A program made the position numbers and the translations under genes. Positions 6,266 to 6,438 of a DNA stretch of 6,438 nt are shown in pieces. Location: the NCBI GenBank assembly GCA_025934545.1, contig JAICXV010000138.1:1-6438 (forward strand), given 5' to 3'. The stretch is from Verrucomicrobiia bacterium. Lineage in GTDB: Bacteria; Verrucomicrobiota; Verrucomicrobiia; Limisphaerales; Palsa-1400. The notes under the pieces were generated by a model. The model was given only the letters and a program-made list of their open reading frames with translations, ran no database searches and was not told the DNA's origin. The number at the start of each line of letters is the position of its first letter. Within the stretch, counting starts at the first letter, position 1.

Positions 6266-6438
6266 TTATTCCTGCGGGTAAACGAGAATCCGGTCGTGGA
6301 CCATGATAATCAGGTCGTTCTTTTTGTCGCCGGTCACGTCGCCAACCGCGCATTCACGGGGTTCGGGGATGGCGTTCTGCGCGCCGCGAAACGTGTGCTG
6401 CTCGAACACCTGCCAACGGTCGCCGGGCACCAGCTTGC
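6266..6438 (-). CDS. FG-GAP/VCBS-type repeat protein, C-terminal end (runs off the right edge)
   Basis: My translation of the minus strand gives an open frame of 56 residues ending in TAA at 6268-6266; the other two minus-strand frames are interrupted. The last residues include GDVTGDKKNDLIIMVHDRIL, a D-x-x-G-D-x-x-x-D calcium-binding loop followed by a hydrophobic strand, as in one blade of FG-GAP/VCBS repeat beta-propellers, usually found in exported or surface proteins. The protein's function cannot be told from this fragment, and its start and any signal peptide lie outside the window. The stop directly abuts the ATG of the next gene, so the two are almost certainly cotranscribed. Confidence 0.7.
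   Translation of the reverse strand, partial: KLVPGDRWQVFEQHTFRGAQNAIPEPRECAVGDVTGDKKNDLIIMVHDRILVYPQE
6270..6273 (-). promoter_or_regulatory. Ribosome binding site of the 468-residue gene
   Basis: AGGA on the minus strand, four bases before the ATG at 6265, lies inside the last codons of the upstream gene (CAG GAA TAA). It supports both the start and translational coupling. Confidence 0.65.

Noticed and set aside
1..6438. CRISPR arrays, phage genes, toxin-antitoxin pairs or defence islands
   Set aside because: No regularly spaced repeats, transposase, integrase or small paired ORFs with family signatures are visible on either strand.

Overview
The window is ordinary, gene-dense bacterial chromosome with bacterial start codons (ATG and GTG), a CCA-encoding tRNA gene and very short intergenic gaps. 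Three things suggest Verrucomicrobiota, perhaps a Pedosphaera/Limisphaera-like lineage: the mix of gene families, the 468-residue conserved unknown protein, and a non-coding inverted-repeat element whose arms read GCGGACTTCAGTCCGC, a motif I recall as dispersed in such genomes. This placement is an inference from memory, not a search. There are no phage, CRISPR or transposase genes, and no defence system is evident.

Layout. Positions 1-1323 (minus strand): a tRNA-Glu(CUC) gene with a recognisable promoter, then queE (7-carboxy-7-deazaguanine synthase, GTG start), then one base later the N-terminal 158 codons of a class III PLP-dependent aminotransferase that runs off the left edge. No terminator is visible between tRNA and queE, so they may share a transcript. 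Positions 1369-1472: a 104-base element with 24-base imperfect inverted terminal arms, fitted between the ohr stop and the tRNA promoter. Positions 1477-1944 (minus): an Ohr/OsmC-type peroxiredoxin with all catalytic residues. Positions 1945-2088: a divergent intergenic region with two short palindromes. Positions 2089-3882 (plus): a 597-residue multi-pass membrane protein with C-terminal TPR repeats, a bacterial relative of the TMTC-type GT-C glycosyltransferases. It ends five bases from the stop of the convergent fabD.

Positions 3888-6438 (minus) look like one operon. It comprises the C-terminal end of an FG-GAP/VCBS-type protein, a 468-residue conserved protein of unknown function, and fabD. 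The first two join as stop-then-ATG with no intervening base, and fabD follows after 38 bases.

Functionally, fabD (malonyl-CoA:ACP transacylase) and queE are housekeeping, and ohr is peroxide defence. The most interesting element is the 468-residue protein. Its C-terminus resembles the end of nicotinate-nucleotide adenylyltransferases (NadD), but it has no HxGH nucleotidyltransferase motif, so an adenylyltransferase label would be doubtful.
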